From Pseudoalteromonas sp. T1lg75 (GTDB taxonomy: Bacteria > Pseudomonadota > Gammaproteobacteria > Enterobacterales > Alteromonadaceae): a DNA stretch of 64,000 bases. Where the stretch lies: NCBI RefSeq assembly GCF_002964705.1, contig NZ_PQCD01000022.1, positions 65,186 through 129,185 of the forward strand, given 5' to 3'. The translations under genes were made by a program, and so were the position numbers. The notes beneath the pieces are model-generated. The model saw only the letters and a program-made list of their open reading frames with translations, was not told where the DNA came from and searched no databases. The stretch's first letter is position 1; every line of letters begins with the position of its first letter. Shown piece by piece: positions 35,649 through 48,393 of this stretch.

Positions 35649-36497
35649 TTAGCCTAGGTATTTGGCGTGAAAACGCAGATGCTGGTCGATAAAGCTACTG
35701 ATAAAGAAGTAACTGTGATCGTAACCCGGGTGTTGCTCAAGGCAAAGTGAGACACCGGCTTGCTCGGCCGCTGCGACCAAACGCTCCGGGCGTAACTGGC
35801 TTTCCAAAAAGGTGTCATTCATGCCTTGGCTGACCAACAGCGGCGGGCAGCTATCAACCGGGGTATGACGCAGCAGCTCACAGCTGTCATAGGCTTTCCA
35901 ACTCTCCCTGTCTTTACCAAGATAACCATTGAAGGCCTTATCACCCCAGGGGCAATTTAGCGGGTTGGTAATGGGAGCAAAGGCACTAACACTGCGGTAT
36001 TCGCCGAGGTTACGTAAACCCAGTACCAGGGCCCCATGGCCACCCATGGAATGGCCGCTGATGGCCTTTTTGCCATTACTGGGGAAGTGCTCGTCGATTA
36101 AAGCAGGCAGCTCAGAGCAAACATAGTCATACATTTGGTAGTGCTGCTTATAGGGCTCCTCAGTGGCATTGACGTAGAAGCCGGCGCCTAAACCGAAGTC
36201 GTAACTGCCCTCGGGATCATCGGCCACATCCTCGCCTCGCGGGCTGGTGTCCGGTGCCACAAGAATTATGCCGAGCTCGGCGGCGGTTTTAAACGCCGCT
36301 GCTTTTTGCATAAAGTTTTCATCGGTACAGGTTAATCCTGACAGCCAGTACAGCACAGGTGCCTTGGTTGTTTCATCCACGCCGGGCGGAAGAAAAATGG
36401 CAAAGGTCATGGTGCAGTTATTGACCGACGATTTATGGCTGTAGCGTTTATGCCAGCCACCGTGGACCTTGTTGTTGGCAAGTAACTCTAGGCTCAT
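35649..36497 (-). CDS. fghA: S-formylglutathione hydrolase
   Basis: This esterase-D-type hydrolase splits S-formylglutathione to formate and glutathione in formaldehyde detoxification. The 282-residue length is standard. The nucleophile elbow is GHSMGGHGAL at about 148-157; LTCTDENFMQKA and APDTSPRGEDVADD are family blocks; the catalytic His is in PGYDHSYFFISSFI near residue 260. It lies nine bases after adhC in the same operon. Confidence 0.96.
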   Translation of the reverse strand: MSLELLANNKVHGGWHKRYSHKSSVNNCTMTFAIFLPPGVDETTKAPVLYWLSGLTCTDENFMQKAAAFKTAAELGIILVAPDTSPRGEDVADDPEGSYDFGLGAGFYVNATEEPYKQHYQMYDYVCSELPALIDEHFPSNGKKAISGHSMGGHGALVLGLRNLGEYRSVSAFAPITNPLNCPWGDKAFNGYLGKDRESWKAYDSCELLRHTPVDSCPPLLVSQGMNDTFLESQLRPERLVAAAEQAGVSLCLEQHPGYDHSYFFISSFIDQHLRFHAKYLG

Positions 36498-36506
36498 GTT
36501 GCCCCC

Positions 36507-37700
<1,194 letters not shown>

Positions 37701-37727
37701 TTAAGATACTTTTACACAGAGGTAATA

Positions 37728-38636
37728 ATGCGTTGGCAAGGTATGCCGGAATTTATCGCTGCGGCGCAAGCCCAATCCTTTACCGCCGCGGCACGGCAAA
37801 TTGGCACGTCGGTGGCCCATATCAGTCGTTCCGTCAGTGCCTTGGAAGAGTATTACAACACCCAACTCTTTGTTCGCAGCACCCGTAAGGTGGTGTTGAC
37901 GCAACAAGGGGAGTTGTTATTGCACCATGCCAAAAAAGCGCAAAGCGTATTGGAGCAGGGGGAGTGGGCACTGCAACAGCAACAGGCCCAACCCAGCGGC
38001 CAATTGAAGATAACCGCGCCGGTGATGTTCGGTGAGCAATTTATTATGCCTCTGGTGCATGACTACATGGCTCGCTATCCCAAGGTCAGCGTGACCATGG
38101 TATTGAGTAACCAAACCATGGATTTGATCGGTGAACACATAGACCTGGCCATTCGCATCGGTGAGTTGGCGGACTCCAACCTCAAGGCAAGGCGGCTGGC
38201 CTCAAGGGCGGTAGTGGTGTGCGCATCGCCTGACTATTTAAACGAATATGGCCAGCCCTATGCGCTCAGTGAGCTTGCTCATCATCAGTGCCTGCTGGGC
38301 CATTCCGATACCTGGCGGTTTCAAGAGGGCACGCGGCTGAGGCAGGTAAAAATTGCCAAGACCAAGTTGCGCTGCAACAGTGGCTGGGCCTTAGCCGATG
38401 CGGCCATGCGTGGCTTGGGGTTGGTACAGCTGCCGGATTACTATGTTCAATCGGCATTGCATCAGGGTCTGCTTAAGGAAGTGTTGCATAGCTTTGCTAT
38501 CCAAAAAGAGCCGATCTCCGCCATTACTCCGGCAAATTTATACCAAGCCAATGCCACTAAGGCGTTGATGGATTATCTGGCCGAGCACCTGAGCGCTAAA
38601 CTTGGTGCCAGCAATGACCTGGGGCTGGGGCGATAA
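37728..38636 (+). CDS. LysR-family transcriptional regulator
   Basis: The 302 residues have an N-terminal winged helix-turn-helix (about 1-62, AQAQSFTAAARQIGTSVAHISRSVSALE) and a periplasmic-binding-type effector domain (about 88-290). It is divergent from the adhC-fghA operon, with a short shared promoter region. By LysR convention it likely controls that operon in response to formaldehyde or an adduct, but the inducer is unproven. Confidence 0.93.
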   Translation: MRWQGMPEFIAAAQAQSFTAAARQIGTSVAHISRSVSALEEYYNTQLFVRSTRKVVLTQQGELLLHHAKKAQSVLEQGEWALQQQQAQPSGQLKITAPVMFGEQFIMPLVHDYMARYPKVSVTMVLSNQTMDLIGEHIDLAIRIGELADSNLKARRLASRAVVVCASPDYLNEYGQPYALSELAHHQCLLGHSDTWRFQEGTRLRQVKIAKTKLRCNSGWALADAAMRGLGLVQLPDYYVQSALHQGLLKEVLHSFAIQKEPISAITPANLYQANATKALMDYLAEHLSAKLGASNDLGLGR

Positions 38637-38722
38637 ATTCGCCTAGCAGAGGCGCTGAGCATACCCATGGCGGCGTCCCTGTGTTAGCATCGTGACAATT
38701 TCGATTTATTGTTAAGCTGTTG

Positions 38723-39931
38723 ATGTATAAGCCTGTCAGTTTATTTATTGGTCTACGCTATTCGCGCTTATCTAAAGGCAGTGCGTTTGTCTCCTTTGTT
38801 TCGTTTTTTTCCATCGCCGGCATCGCCCTTGGCATCACTGCCTTGTTTACCGTGATGTCGGTAATGAATGGCTTTGAAAACAATTTAAAACGCACCATGC
38901 TGTCGATGATCCCCCATTTGCAATTTACCATGGCCGAGCGCGAAGCTCAGGCGCAGCAGCAGTTAATTGCCGATTTAAAGGTACAACCGGAGGTTGTGTC
39001 GGTTAAGCGTTACCACCAGGCTCAGGCCATAGTGCAAAGCGCCGCCGACATTCAGGGCGTGCTGTTGCAGGCGCCTTATACCCGCTTGCCTGATAATGTG
39101 GTCGATAACATCGAGGTAGGCAGGGTGCAAAGTCTCTATGATGAGCGCTATCATATCGCCATCAGTCGCTATTTGGCCCGTACTTTGGGTGTGGGTGTGG
39201 GTGACAAACTGCGCGTTACGATACCCAGTGTCTCTACCTATACCCCCATGGGCCGCATTCCCGCGCAGCGATTATTTACTATCGCAGTTATTTACCGCAC
39301 CGGCTCTGAGCTCGATATGCATACCCTGTTTACATCCGGCGAGTCATTACGACGTTTATTGCGCGTTAGAAACACCGAGGATGCGCCAATCGAAGTCATG
39401 CTTGATGATGCCTTTAGCAGTGAGCTGGTGTTGTCGCGCTTAAGTGAGGAGCAGCGCCGGGGAGTGAGTGACTGGCGCCAAAGCCAAGGCAGTCTCTTTG
39501 CTGCGGTAGCCATGGAAAAACGCATCATGAGCCTGTTACTTGGGCTGATCTTCCTGGTTGCCGTATTCAATATATTATCGTCCTTGACCATGATGGTCAG
39601 GGAAAAACAAGGCGAGGTCGCTATCTTGCAGACCCTGGGGTTAGATCATAATCAAGTCGCCCGTATTTTTATGATCCAGGGCCTGTATAACGGCGTGGTC
39701 GGCAGTGTCATTGGCGCGATTTTAGCTGTGCTTGTGGTGTACAACCTCAATGCCTTGTTGGCGGCAATCGGTTTACATTTATTCGGTCAACAGCAACTGC
39801 CCGTGGTGGTGTCCTACAGCAATTTGGCGTTGATAGTGCTTGGGGCCGTGGTCATGAGTTTTGCCGCCACATTGTATCCAGCGAAAAAAGCCGCCGAGGT
39901 GCGCCCAGCAGAGGTATTAAGGTATGAGTAG
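38723..39931 (+). CDS. lolC: Lipoprotein-releasing ABC transporter permease LolC
   Basis: LolC is the inner-membrane subunit of LolCDE that extracts outer-membrane lipoproteins and hands them to LolA. The 402 residues have an N-terminal TM at about 25-48 (FVSFFSIAGIALGITALFTVMSVMNGFE), a large periplasmic domain (about 50-265) and three C-terminal TMs. I start at ATG 38723; TTG 38720 is in frame immediately before. The 3' end overlaps lolD by 8 bases. LolA itself is encoded at 63019 in this window. Confidence 0.93.
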   Translation: MYKPVSLFIGLRYSRLSKGSAFVSFVSFFSIAGIALGITALFTVMSVMNGFENNLKRTMLSMIPHLQFTMAEREAQAQQQLIADLKVQPEVVSVKRYHQAQAIVQSAADIQGVLLQAPYTRLPDNVVDNIEVGRVQSLYDERYHIAISRYLARTLGVGVGDKLRVTIPSVSTYTPMGRIPAQRLFTIAVIYRTGSELDMHTLFTSGESLRRLLRVRNTEDAPIEVMLDDAFSSELVLSRLSEEQRRGVSDWRQSQGSLFAAVAMEKRIMSLLLGLIFLVAVFNILSSLTMMVREKQGEVAILQTLGLDHNQVARIFMIQGLYNGVVGSVIGAILAVLVVYNLNALLAAIGLHLFGQQQLPVVVSYSNLALIVLGAVVMSFAATLYPAKKAAEVRPAEVLRYE

Positions 39932-40625
39932 TATAGTGATTAGTTGCCACAAGCTGACCAAAGTGTATAGCGATGCGGCGGAGCAAATTGAGGTGCTCAA
40001 AGGGGTCGATTTAACCGTCGAGCGCGGCGAAAGTGTGGCCATCGTCGGCTCGTCCGGCTCGGGTAAGAGTACCTTATTGCATATTCTCGGCACCCTGGAT
40101 AAACCCACTTCGGGTAACCTGGTTATTTGTGAGACCGAGGTGGCGAAATTATCCCGCAAACAACAGGCACTGTTTCGCAATAAGCATCTGGGCTTTATCT
40201 ATCAGTTTCACCATCTTTTGATGGAGTTTACGGCGCTTGAAAACGTCGCCATGCCTTTGCTGATAGCCGGGATGGATGCCAAGCAGGCTGAGCAAAAAGC
40301 GAAAGTCATGCTGGGAAAGGTGGGCCTGTCACATCGTGCCGACCATAAACCGGCCAAACTATCCGGTGGTGAGCGCCAGCGTGTCGCCATCGCCCGCGCC
40401 GTGGTCAGCGAGCCCGATCTGGTTCTGGCCGATGAGCCAACCGGTAACCTGGACAAACATAACGCCCAGCGGATTTTTGCCTTGCTGATGGAGTTACAAC
40501 AGGACCTGGGAACTAGTTTTGTGGTCGTGACTCACGACCTAGACCTGGCCAGTCGCTTGACGCGCACCGTGGTGTTGGATGAGGGCCTATTGAGCCCGCA
40601 GCACACCGAGGTTGATACCCTATGA
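39924..40625 (+). CDS. lolD: Lipoprotein-releasing system ATPase LolD
   Basis: The ABC ATPase of LolCDE. The 233 residues show Walker A VGSSGSGKSTLLH at about 41-53, the Q-loop in FIYQFHHLLMEFTALENV, signature LSGGERQRVAIARA, Walker B LVLADEPTGNLD, and the H-loop in VVTHDLDLA. It overlaps both neighbours (8 bases with lolC, ATGA with lolE), so the three subunits are translationally coupled. Confidence 0.97.
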   Translation: MSSIVISCHKLTKVYSDAAEQIEVLKGVDLTVERGESVAIVGSSGSGKSTLLHILGTLDKPTSGNLVICETEVAKLSRKQQALFRNKHLGFIYQFHHLLMEFTALENVAMPLLIAGMDAKQAEQKAKVMLGKVGLSHRADHKPAKLSGGERQRVAIARAVVSEPDLVLADEPTGNLDKHNAQRIFALLMELQQDLGTSFVVVTHDLDLASRLTRTVVLDEGLLSPQHTEVDTL

Positions 40626-41863
40626 AGGCTATGTCCTTAAGTCTGCTATTGGCCCAGCGTTTTCGTAAATCTCAGCGCAATAGCGGTTTTATGGGCTTTA
40701 TGGCCCGCAGCTCAAGTCTTGGCATTATACTCGGTGTGGCCGTGCTTATTCTGGCGCTGTCTGTAGTCAACGGCTTTCAGCAGCAATTGGTGGAACGCTT
40801 ATTGGCGCTGGTCCCTCATGTGGAATATGTGGCCGCCGACCAGCCCATTGCCCAGTGGCCGCAAAAACAGCAGGGTTTACAGCACCAGGATAATGTAAAG
40901 GCGGCGGCGCCTTTTATCGCCGTTAATGCCATGGCCCAATACCGAGGTCGATTGGAAGCGGCTCAAGTCCGCGGCGTGGTGCCGGAATTAGAAACCAAGG
41001 TGTCCATCGTTGATGAGTTTATTCGCGGTAAAAAGCTCTCGCAGCTGACCAGCAACGAAGTGGTGATGGGAGCGCAGTTAGCCAATGCTCTGGGGCTTGA
41101 AACGGGTGATAACCTCACGCTCTTAATGACGGACATCAGCAATCACAGTGACGCACTGAGCGCGCCAATACGATTAAATGTGCAGGTAGCCGGATTAATA
41201 CATAGCCAGGGTCCGCTGGACAAAGTGCAAATTTTTCTACCGCTGGCCACTTTACAGCAGGCCTTTGAGCTCGAACATGATCAGGTGACCGGCCTGCGAG
41301 TGACGCTCGATGATGTGTTTAGTGCGCCCAGCGAAGCCATGCGCATTGGCCGCACCCTGGACGACTATGTGTATGTAAATAGCTGGGTAAGAACTCAAGG
41401 CGGTCTGTATCAGGACATTCAGATGGTGCGCACCATAGTGTATCTCAGCGTGTTTTTGATTATTGCCGTTGCCAGTTTTAATATTATTTCTTCGCTTTTT
41501 ATGGAAGTAAAAGAAAAGCAAAGTGCCATTGCCATCTTGCGCACCATGGGCGCGGGCGATCTGGTGATCATGCAGGCCTTTATGCTTCAAGGCGTGGTTT
41601 CGGCCGTGATAGCCACCTTGATTGGTGCTCTGGTCGGTGTCTTACTGGCCCTGAATATCACAGATATTTTCGTGCTTTGGAGCGATTTTATCGGTGAAAA
41701 TAAATTAGCGGGTGTCTATTTTATCGACTTTTTGCCGGCACAAATCCACTGGCAGGACATCACCCTAGTATCGGCTATTACCCTGGTGATCACGGTCTTA
41801 GCATCCATTTATCCGGCGTGGCAGGCTGCTAAGATAGACCCGGCCAAGGTGTTGGGCAACTAA
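40622..41863 (+). CDS. lolE: Lipoprotein-releasing ABC transporter permease LolE
   Basis: The second permease of LolCDE. The 413 residues have the same topology as LolC: TM1 around 22-45 (SSLGIILGVAVLILALSVVNGFQ), a periplasmic domain, then three TMs from about 275. The motif SLFMEVKEKQSAIAILRTMGA just after TM2 is the coupling region for LolD and is shared with LolC (LTMMVREKQGEVAILQTLGL). Start ATG 40622 overlaps lolD. Confidence 0.95.
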   Translation: MKAMSLSLLLAQRFRKSQRNSGFMGFMARSSSLGIILGVAVLILALSVVNGFQQQLVERLLALVPHVEYVAADQPIAQWPQKQQGLQHQDNVKAAAPFIAVNAMAQYRGRLEAAQVRGVVPELETKVSIVDEFIRGKKLSQLTSNEVVMGAQLANALGLETGDNLTLLMTDISNHSDALSAPIRLNVQVAGLIHSQGPLDKVQIFLPLATLQQAFELEHDQVTGLRVTLDDVFSAPSEAMRIGRTLDDYVYVNSWVRTQGGLYQDIQMVRTIVYLSVFLIIAVASFNIISSLFMEVKEKQSAIAILRTMGAGDLVIMQAFMLQGVVSAVIATLIGALVGVLLALNITDIFVLWSDFIGENKLAGVYFIDFLPAQIHWQDITLVSAITLVITVLASIYPAWQAAKIDPAKVLGN

Positions 41864-41962
41864 CACTATGGCGGTCAAACTCCTGCTTTGTATCCTTTAG
41901 GGCTTGCAAGGCAGGGCGCTTCTTCGTAAAGTGACCCTAGCAACAACAATAGAAGTAGTATT

Positions 41963-42388
41963 ATGTCGCAACAACAAGAACAATTAGCACCACAAGAACA
42001 ACAAATTCGTGCCTTCCAACGCCATTGTTTTGAAACTGCCCAGAAGCATTTAGCGGAAAAAGGCATTATGCCGAAAACCCTGGTAGAAAAAGACAGCCGC
42101 TTTTTAGCGCCACTGTGTGCGGTATGGAAATTTAAAGCGCAAAACGGTAAAACTTATTGGGTGATCACCGGTCAATTACCCGCGGATCACGTGGAAGTCT
42201 CAGCGGCAACCACGGCACGCGAAGCCATCCGTCATTTCTCTTTGCAATGGCAGGTGAAAGCGGAGCAACTGCTTAGCAGCACCCGATTGGAGAAGACCCA
42301 ACACGATTTTGCCCAGCTTTTGATTAACCGTGCGCATGGCCTCTATGAGCTCTACGATAAACAAGAGCTATGGGCTAATGAACCATAG
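41963..42388 (+). CDS. DUF4826 family protein
   Basis: The 141 residues, predicted soluble, begin with a Gln-rich stretch. The central part has DSRFLAPLCAVWKFKAQNGKTYWVITGQLPADHVEVSAATTAREAIRHFSLQWQ, which I recall as DUF4826, a small family of marine gammaproteobacteria. No enzymatic motif is evident. Its last 14 bases overlap the 3' end of the convergent GNAT gene, so their 3' ends share sequence. Confidence 0.75.
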   Translation: MSQQQEQLAPQEQQIRAFQRHCFETAQKHLAEKGIMPKTLVEKDSRFLAPLCAVWKFKAQNGKTYWVITGQLPADHVEVSAATTAREAIRHFSLQWQVKAEQLLSSTRLEKTQHDFAQLLINRAHGLYELYDKQELWANEP

Positions 42389-42833
42389 TAAACGGGCTAC
42401 TGTCACAGCGTGACACCGGGCATTCCAAGCGCTGTCTTGGAATGCCAGCCTCCATAAAGACACACCCACATGGCGAAAAGCCATTCTTCTTAAAGCGTTC
42501 CACCTCGTCCAACACGCAATTAATACAAATAGATTCAAAGCCGCAGTTGGCGGCGTTGCTGAGTACAAATTTAAGTATTTCGGTATAGATACCGCGATTG
42601 CGGTGTTCGGGCAGAACGGCGATGCGGCCCAACAGGCCATCCTGGCAGAGCCGTGCGGTAGCAACCGGCTCGCCATGTTCATCGTAGGCGACAAAGTGCA
42701 GGGCACTTGTGTCGCGCTCGTCAAATTCCACGTTTTTGGGAATGTTTAATTCGAAGACAAAGACTCGCTCACGAATTTGGCGTATTGGGTTATCTTGAGA
42801 CCCCCAGTCGACTTGGTGGATCCGATAGGGCAT
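42375..42833 (-). CDS. GNAT N-acetyltransferase
   Basis: From ATG 42833, chosen because AGGAGGG lies a few bases upstream, the protein is 152 residues. It has the short GNAT fold with ALHFVAYDEHGEPVATARL and acetyl-CoA loop GRIAVLPEHRNRGIYTEIL at about 67-85 (the R-N-R-G-I-Y form of Q/RxxGxG/A). The second half, GFESICINCVLDEVERFKKNGF, is typical of the ElaA-like branch. Substrate unknown. It starts 8 bases past the roxA stop, so the genes are probably co-transcribed. Confidence 0.87.
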   Translation of the reverse strand: MPYRIHQVDWGSQDNPIRQIRERVFVFELNIPKNVEFDERDTSALHFVAYDEHGEPVATARLCQDGLLGRIAVLPEHRNRGIYTEILKFVLSNAANCGFESICINCVLDEVERFKKNGFSPCGCVFMEAGIPRQRLECPVSRCDSSPFTMVH

Positions 42834-42841
42834 AAACCCTC

Positions 42842-43984
42842 CTAATCTGCAAACCAATAACCTTCATTAATCAGTGTAGCCAATGTCTGCCTGAAAAGTA
42901 AACAGCTTGTATTCATTGCCAACATATCTGTGGCGGTTGTTTGCTCATCACACAGCAGCTTGATACTCTCCAAGTGTTTGATTGGTAGACAAAAGCTGTG
43001 ACCTTCCACGGCGAGTATCACGGCGTCCGCCTGTTCGATATACAGGGCTCTCAGGCCTCCGGCCTTGTGCAAAACGGGATAATCGCTAAGAAAATCCATT
43101 ACTTGGTTCTCTTCTAGTGGCTCATCTAGGGGTAATAAATCCTTATCGTGTTTTGCTTCGCTGAGGTGCTCACTGATAAAGCGTAGGAAGGTACTGTCGT
43201 CCTCAATGGCGGCAATCATTAACTTACGCAGGCTGGCGATTTCATCGGCGCTAAGCTCGCCGCGACTCGCGCGCTCCGTTAGCTGTTCATCGCTATAACG
43301 GGCTTGCCCTAGGTCATGGTCAATCAGATGGTCGGCGAATGCGGAGAGCAGATCGGTTTGATTCGGTGCCCTAAAACCAATTGAATAGTTTAGCGATGGT
43401 TCAATGGCATAACCTTCATGGGGCGCATTAGGCGGAATATAAAGAATATCGCCGGGTTCTAACTCGACATCGATCACCGCAGTAAAAGGACCAACCTGGA
43501 GCAGCCCTTTATTGGCGCTAAATTGTTGTACGCTTTTATCAACTTGACCGACTCGCCAATGGCGTTTACCCGAGCCTTGAATAATGAACACATCATACTG
43601 ATCTATATGAGGACCCACACCGCCGCCCGGGGTGGAATAGCTCACCATCAAGTCATCAATACGCCAGTTCGGAATAAAGCGAAATGGCTCAACCAGCTCG
43701 GCAGCATCGGGGTGCCAATGGTCGACCGCCTGTACCAGCAGGGTAGAGTGCTCTTCGCCCAAGGCACTGAAATCTTCAAATGGGCCATTAGCACATTGCC
43801 AACCGTCGCTATTGGTGACAATACGCGACTCTATGCCTTCTTCCATCGCTAGACCGGCGAGTTCTTCTGCATCGATTGGGTCAACAAAATCTTTAAAGCC
43901 GCCTTTAATGAGTAGGGGTTTTTTCTGCCAGTATTGCGCTAGAAACTGCGCCTTGCTGAGCTCGTTTATTGTTAGGCTGTACAT
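42842..43984 (-). CDS. roxA: Ribosomal oxygenase (50S L16 arginine 3-hydroxylase type)
   Basis: The 2-oxoglutarate/Fe(II) JmjC-type oxygenase YcfD/RoxA hydroxylates an arginine of ribosomal protein L16. I start at ATG 43984 (MYSLTINELSKAQFLAQYWQKKP), giving 380 residues. The iron-binding H-x-D is in GGVGPHIDQYDVFIIQG at about 117-133 and the distal His in PPNAPHEGYAIEP. The C-terminal half is the dimerisation and winged-helix region. Next to purB, as in many gammaproteobacteria. Confidence 0.93.
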   Translation of the reverse strand: MYSLTINELSKAQFLAQYWQKKPLLIKGGFKDFVDPIDAEELAGLAMEEGIESRIVTNSDGWQCANGPFEDFSALGEEHSTLLVQAVDHWHPDAAELVEPFRFIPNWRIDDLMVSYSTPGGGVGPHIDQYDVFIIQGSGKRHWRVGQVDKSVQQFSANKGLLQVGPFTAVIDVELEPGDILYIPPNAPHEGYAIEPSLNYSIGFRAPNQTDLLSAFADHLIDHDLGQARYSDEQLTERASRGELSADEIASLRKLMIAAIEDDSTFLRFISEHLSEAKHDKDLLPLDEPLEENQVMDFLSDYPVLHKAGGLRALYIEQADAVILAVEGHSFCLPIKHLESIKLLCDEQTTATDMLAMNTSCLLFRQTLATLINEGYWFAD

Positions 43985-44060
43985 GGTTACTCCAATAAAA
44001 AAGCGAAAGAGCGACACTTGGTCACATCTTTCGCTTTATAGCATATTCTAGTGCTGCGAA

Positions 44061-45455
<1,395 letters not shown>

Positions 45456-45499
45456 TTATCTTTTGTTTGCCTGCAAGCGCGAGACTTGAAAGCCGGGGT

Positions 45500-46102
45500 T
45501 TAAATGTGTTCTTTAGCTAAGGCCAATATTTTGCGTTTGGCAAATATAAAGTGACGGCGTTTACCACCTACCTGGCGCCATAGCACCGCCGCGCGTATGC
45601 CTGCCAAGAGCAGGGCGCGGATACGGTTTTGAATGCTGCTTTGTTTTAATAGTGCCGGTTGCCCAAATACCTGAATGCGTTGCCCTAAGGGGCTGATGAT
45701 GCGGGCGTAAGTGTCGGCGAAAGCAGCAATAATAGACTCATCCAGTAAGTCTAAGTGCTGTAATTTATTTTTTACTTGGTCAATGTCGCGGCCGAGCTCG
45801 GCCAGAGCTTGCGGCTTGCTGCTGAGAATACGCTCAAGTTGAATTAGACCGCCGACGTATTTGACCAGCTCGACATTTTTATCGCTGCCCGGGCTTAATT
45901 GCGCAACCAAGGCGCGATAACCGGAATGAAGATTGCGACTGCCGCCGTAAATTTGTTCGGCATTGTCGGCATCGGTCGCTAGCAGGGAATTAAGCAGCGG
46001 CTCGATTTCATGCTGTTGCGACTGACCGTATTTGGCCAATTTTTGTACCTGCAGGGCTACTTGACACATGGCTGCCAAGGCCATCACTTGATTGGCATTC
46101 AT
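45500..46102 (-). CDS. hflD: High-frequency lysogenisation protein HflD
   Basis: HflD is a membrane-peripheral helical protein named for effects on lambda lysogeny; its native role is unclear. The 200 residues show QVMALAAMCQVALQVQKLAKYG at the N-terminus, the GYRALVAQLSPGSDKNVELVKYVGGLIQLERIL block and the KQSSIQNRIRALLLAGIRAAVLWRQVGGKR block at about 155-185. It starts one base after the mnmA stop, the conserved mnmA-hflD-purB order. Confidence 0.94.
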   Translation of the reverse strand: MNANQVMALAAMCQVALQVQKLAKYGQSQQHEIEPLLNSLLATDADNAEQIYGGSRNLHSGYRALVAQLSPGSDKNVELVKYVGGLIQLERILSSKPQALAELGRDIDQVKNKLQHLDLLDESIIAAFADTYARIISPLGQRIQVFGQPALLKQSSIQNRIRALLLAGIRAAVLWRQVGGKRRHFIFAKRKILALAKEHI

Positions 46103-46103
46103 G

Positions 46104-47204
46104 TTAGCGGATCACCGAGTCAATAATGCCGCCACCGAGGCACACTTCGCCGTCGTAAAATACCGCCGATTGGCCAGGAGTCACCGCTTTTTGCGGCTCA
46201 TCGAAGAGCACGCGGGCGACACCGTCTTCACCAACTAACAAGGTACAAGGGATGTCATGCTGACGGTAACGGGTTTTCACCGTTACGCGCGCCGTGCCTT
46301 TAGGGCCAACGCGGTCAACCCAATGCAGCTGATCTGCATTAAGACCATTGCTGTAAAGGCGAGGGTGGTCTTTACCCTGACCTACAACCAGCACATTGCG
46401 CTCTATGTCTTTGTCGACCACATACCAAGGCTCACCAGAACCTTCTTTTAGGCCGCCGATATGCAGGCCTTTACGCTGACCTAGGGTGTGATACATGAGA
46501 CCTTCGTGCTCACCCACCTCATTGCCCTCGGTGTCTTCGATAACACCGGGCTGAGCCGGCAGGTAACGTTGTAAAAAGTCTTTAAATTTGCGCTCGCCGA
46601 TAAAACAGATGCCGGTGCTGTCTTTTTTGTCGTGTGTGATTAAACCTTGTTGCTCGGCGATTTCTCGTACTTGCGGTTTAGGTATATCACCAACGGGGAA
46701 CAGGGTTTGGGCAATGTGCTCATGGCTTAGGGTGTACAGGAAGTAACTTTGATCCTTATTGTTGTCCTCACCGCGGAGCATGGCGAACTTACCATCGCGT
46801 TCTTCACGGCGCACATAGTGGCCGGTGGCGATATAGTCGGCGCCCAAGGCTTCGGCGGCAAACTCTAAGAAGGCTTTAAACTTGATTTCCTTGTTGCACA
46901 TGATATCTGGGTTTGGCGTACGTCCTGCCTTGTATTCGGCAAGGAAGTATTCGAACACGTTATCCCAGTATTCGGCGGCAAAGTTAACCGTGTGTAATTC
47001 GATTCCTAACTTTTCACAGACCATTTGTGCGTCCTTCAGATCTTCTGCAGCGGCACAATATTCATCGTTGTCGTCTTCTTCCCAGTTTTTCATAAACAGG
47101 CCTTCGACTTGATAGCCTTGCTCTTTTAACAGGTAAGCGGATACGGATGAGTCAACACCACCGGACATGCCGACGATTACTTTAATTTGGCTGTTATCGC
47201 TCAT
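46104..47204 (-). CDS. mnmA: tRNA 2-thiouridylase MnmA
   Basis: MnmA adds the 2-thio group to wobble U34 of Lys, Glu and Gln tRNAs, with sulfur from the Tus relay. The 366 residues show the PP-loop [13 protein letters not shown] at about 15-27, the first catalytic Cys in [13 protein letters not shown] at about 98-110, YIATGHYVR, and the second Cys in [15 protein letters not shown] at about 195-209. Operon with hflD. Confidence 0.97.
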   Translation of the reverse strand: MSDNSQIKVIVGMSGGVDSSVSAYLLKEQGYQVEGLFMKNWEEDDNDEYCAAAEDLKDAQMVCEKLGIELHTVNFAAEYWDNVFEYFLAEYKAGRTPNPDIMCNKEIKFKAFLEFAAEALGADYIATGHYVRREERDGKFAMLRGEDNNKDQSYFLYTLSHEHIAQTLFPVGDIPKPQVREIAEQQGLITHDKKDSTGICFIGERKFKDFLQRYLPAQPGVIEDTEGNEVGEHEGLMYHTLGQRKGLHIGGLKEGSGEPWYVVDKDIERNVLVVGQGKDHPRLYSNGLNADQLHWVDRVGPKGTARVTVKTRYRQHDIPCTLLVGEDGVARVLFDEPQKAVTPGQSAVFYDGEVCLGGGIIDSVIR

Positions 47205-47289
47205 AGGAACTGAATTTTCACATCACTTGGCTTTAAAGGCGCGAATTATATCACGCTTACCCAAGGGCTTGAAGTAGCAAGCGCGCTGG

Positions 47290-47736
47290 TTATGCATCAA
47301 CTTGATAGTGTAAATAGCTAAGCGGGATTAGCGGCTGCGATTGGGCATCATGAATACATTGGCGTACCAGATCAGAGCGAAGGGGAGAGGTTTCAATTTC
47401 TTCCAGGGTCAGCCAATGGCAAGCGATAATATCGCTATCCTGTGGCTGTGTTCTCTCGCATTCATCAAGCTCGGCGTAAAAGCAAAAACGCAGATAATGG
47501 ACGCCGTTTTTTGCCTGTAAACTGTATATACCCACCAGGCCAGAAGGTATGGCCGTTAACCCGGTTTCCTCAAAAAGCTCCCGGGCACAGGCATCGAGCA
47601 GTGATTCATTTTCTTCTAAATGCCCGGCGGGCTGATTAAAAACCACTTCGCCGCTGAGCTTGTCGCGTTCTTGTACCATCAAATAACGCTCGCCGCTTTT
47701 GAGCACCATGGCCACGGTGACATTGGGTCTATACAT
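47290..47736 (-). CDS. nudJ: Nudix hydrolase (NudJ-like phosphatase)
   Basis: From ATG 47736 ([12 protein letters not shown], preceded by GGAGAAA), the product is 148 residues. The Nudix box [23 protein letters not shown] (G-x5-E-x7-RE-x-x-EE-x-G) is at about 38-60. In E. coli NudJ (YmfB) hydrolyses thiamine and nucleoside pyrophosphates and lies between rluE and mnmA, as it does here. The gene overlaps the rluE stop by 8 bases. Confidence 0.93.
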   Translation of the reverse strand: MYRPNVTVAMVLKSGERYLMVQERDKLSGEVVFNQPAGHLEENESLLDACARELFEETGLTAIPSGLVGIYSLQAKNGVHYLRFCFYAELDECERTQPQDSDIIACHWLTLEEIETSPLRSDLVRQCIHDAQSQPLIPLSYLHYQVDA

Positions 47737-48382
47737 GCTGTTTCTCCAACCGGTATTCACCACTTTTTAAATCGCCCAGGCGATAGGCGCCTATGGCGGC
47801 ACGAATGAGACGCAGGGTCGGATGTCCAACATGAGCGGTCATGCGTCGAACCTGGCGATTACGGCCTTCACGAATTTGTATTTCCAACCAGGTGGTGGGG
47901 ATATTCTTGCGCTCGCGTATCGGTGGCGTGCGCGGCCAAAGCCCTTGTGGCTCGGCAATAATCTTCACCTTGGCGGGCAGGGTCATGCCGTCATTGAGCT
48001 CGACACCTTGTTGTAACATCTGCACGGCCTGATCGCTGACTGCGCCTTCTACCTGAACCCAGTAGGTTTTATAGGTGTTTTTTTTGGGGTTGGCGAGCTG
48101 GTGCTGCAACTTGCCGCAGTTGGTCAGTAGCAAGAGACCCTCGGAGTCGCGGTCGAGCCGACCGGCGGCATAAACCTGCTTGATGTCTATGTAGTCGGCG
48201 AGGGTTCTGCGATTCGCATCATCGGTAAACTGGCACAGCACGTCAAAGGGTTTATTGAATAAAACCACTTTAATTTGTTCCGGCGCCAAGCTTGGCTTGG
48301 CGGGTTTACGCTTGAACCAGTGTTTATCTGCTGGTTTTCCTGCGAAGGGGCGTGGGCGCGTGTTATTTGGCTTTTTTGTCAT
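47729..48382 (-). CDS. rluE: 23S rRNA pseudouridine(2457) synthase
   Basis: From ATG 48382 ([13 protein letters not shown]) the protein is 217 residues. The RsuA-family catalytic motif [15 protein letters not shown] is at about 75-89 with the nucleophilic Asp, followed by KTYWVQVEG and the [24 protein letters not shown] block at about 177-200. The N-terminus is a basic stretch of about 30 residues rather than a full S4 domain, as in RluE. No strong Shine-Dalgarno is visible at this ATG, so the start is less certain. Confidence 0.93.
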   Translation of the reverse strand: MTKKPNNTRPRPFAGKPADKHWFKRKPAKPSLAPEQIKVVLFNKPFDVLCQFTDDANRRTLADYIDIKQVYAAGRLDRDSEGLLLLTNCGKLQHQLANPKKNTYKTYWVQVEGAVSDQAVQMLQQGVELNDGMTLPAKVKIIAEPQGLWPRTPPIRERKNIPTTWLEIQIREGRNRQVRRMTAHVGHPTLRLIRAAIGAYRLGDLKSGEYRLEKQHV

Positions 48383-48393
48383 GGAGTTAAAAT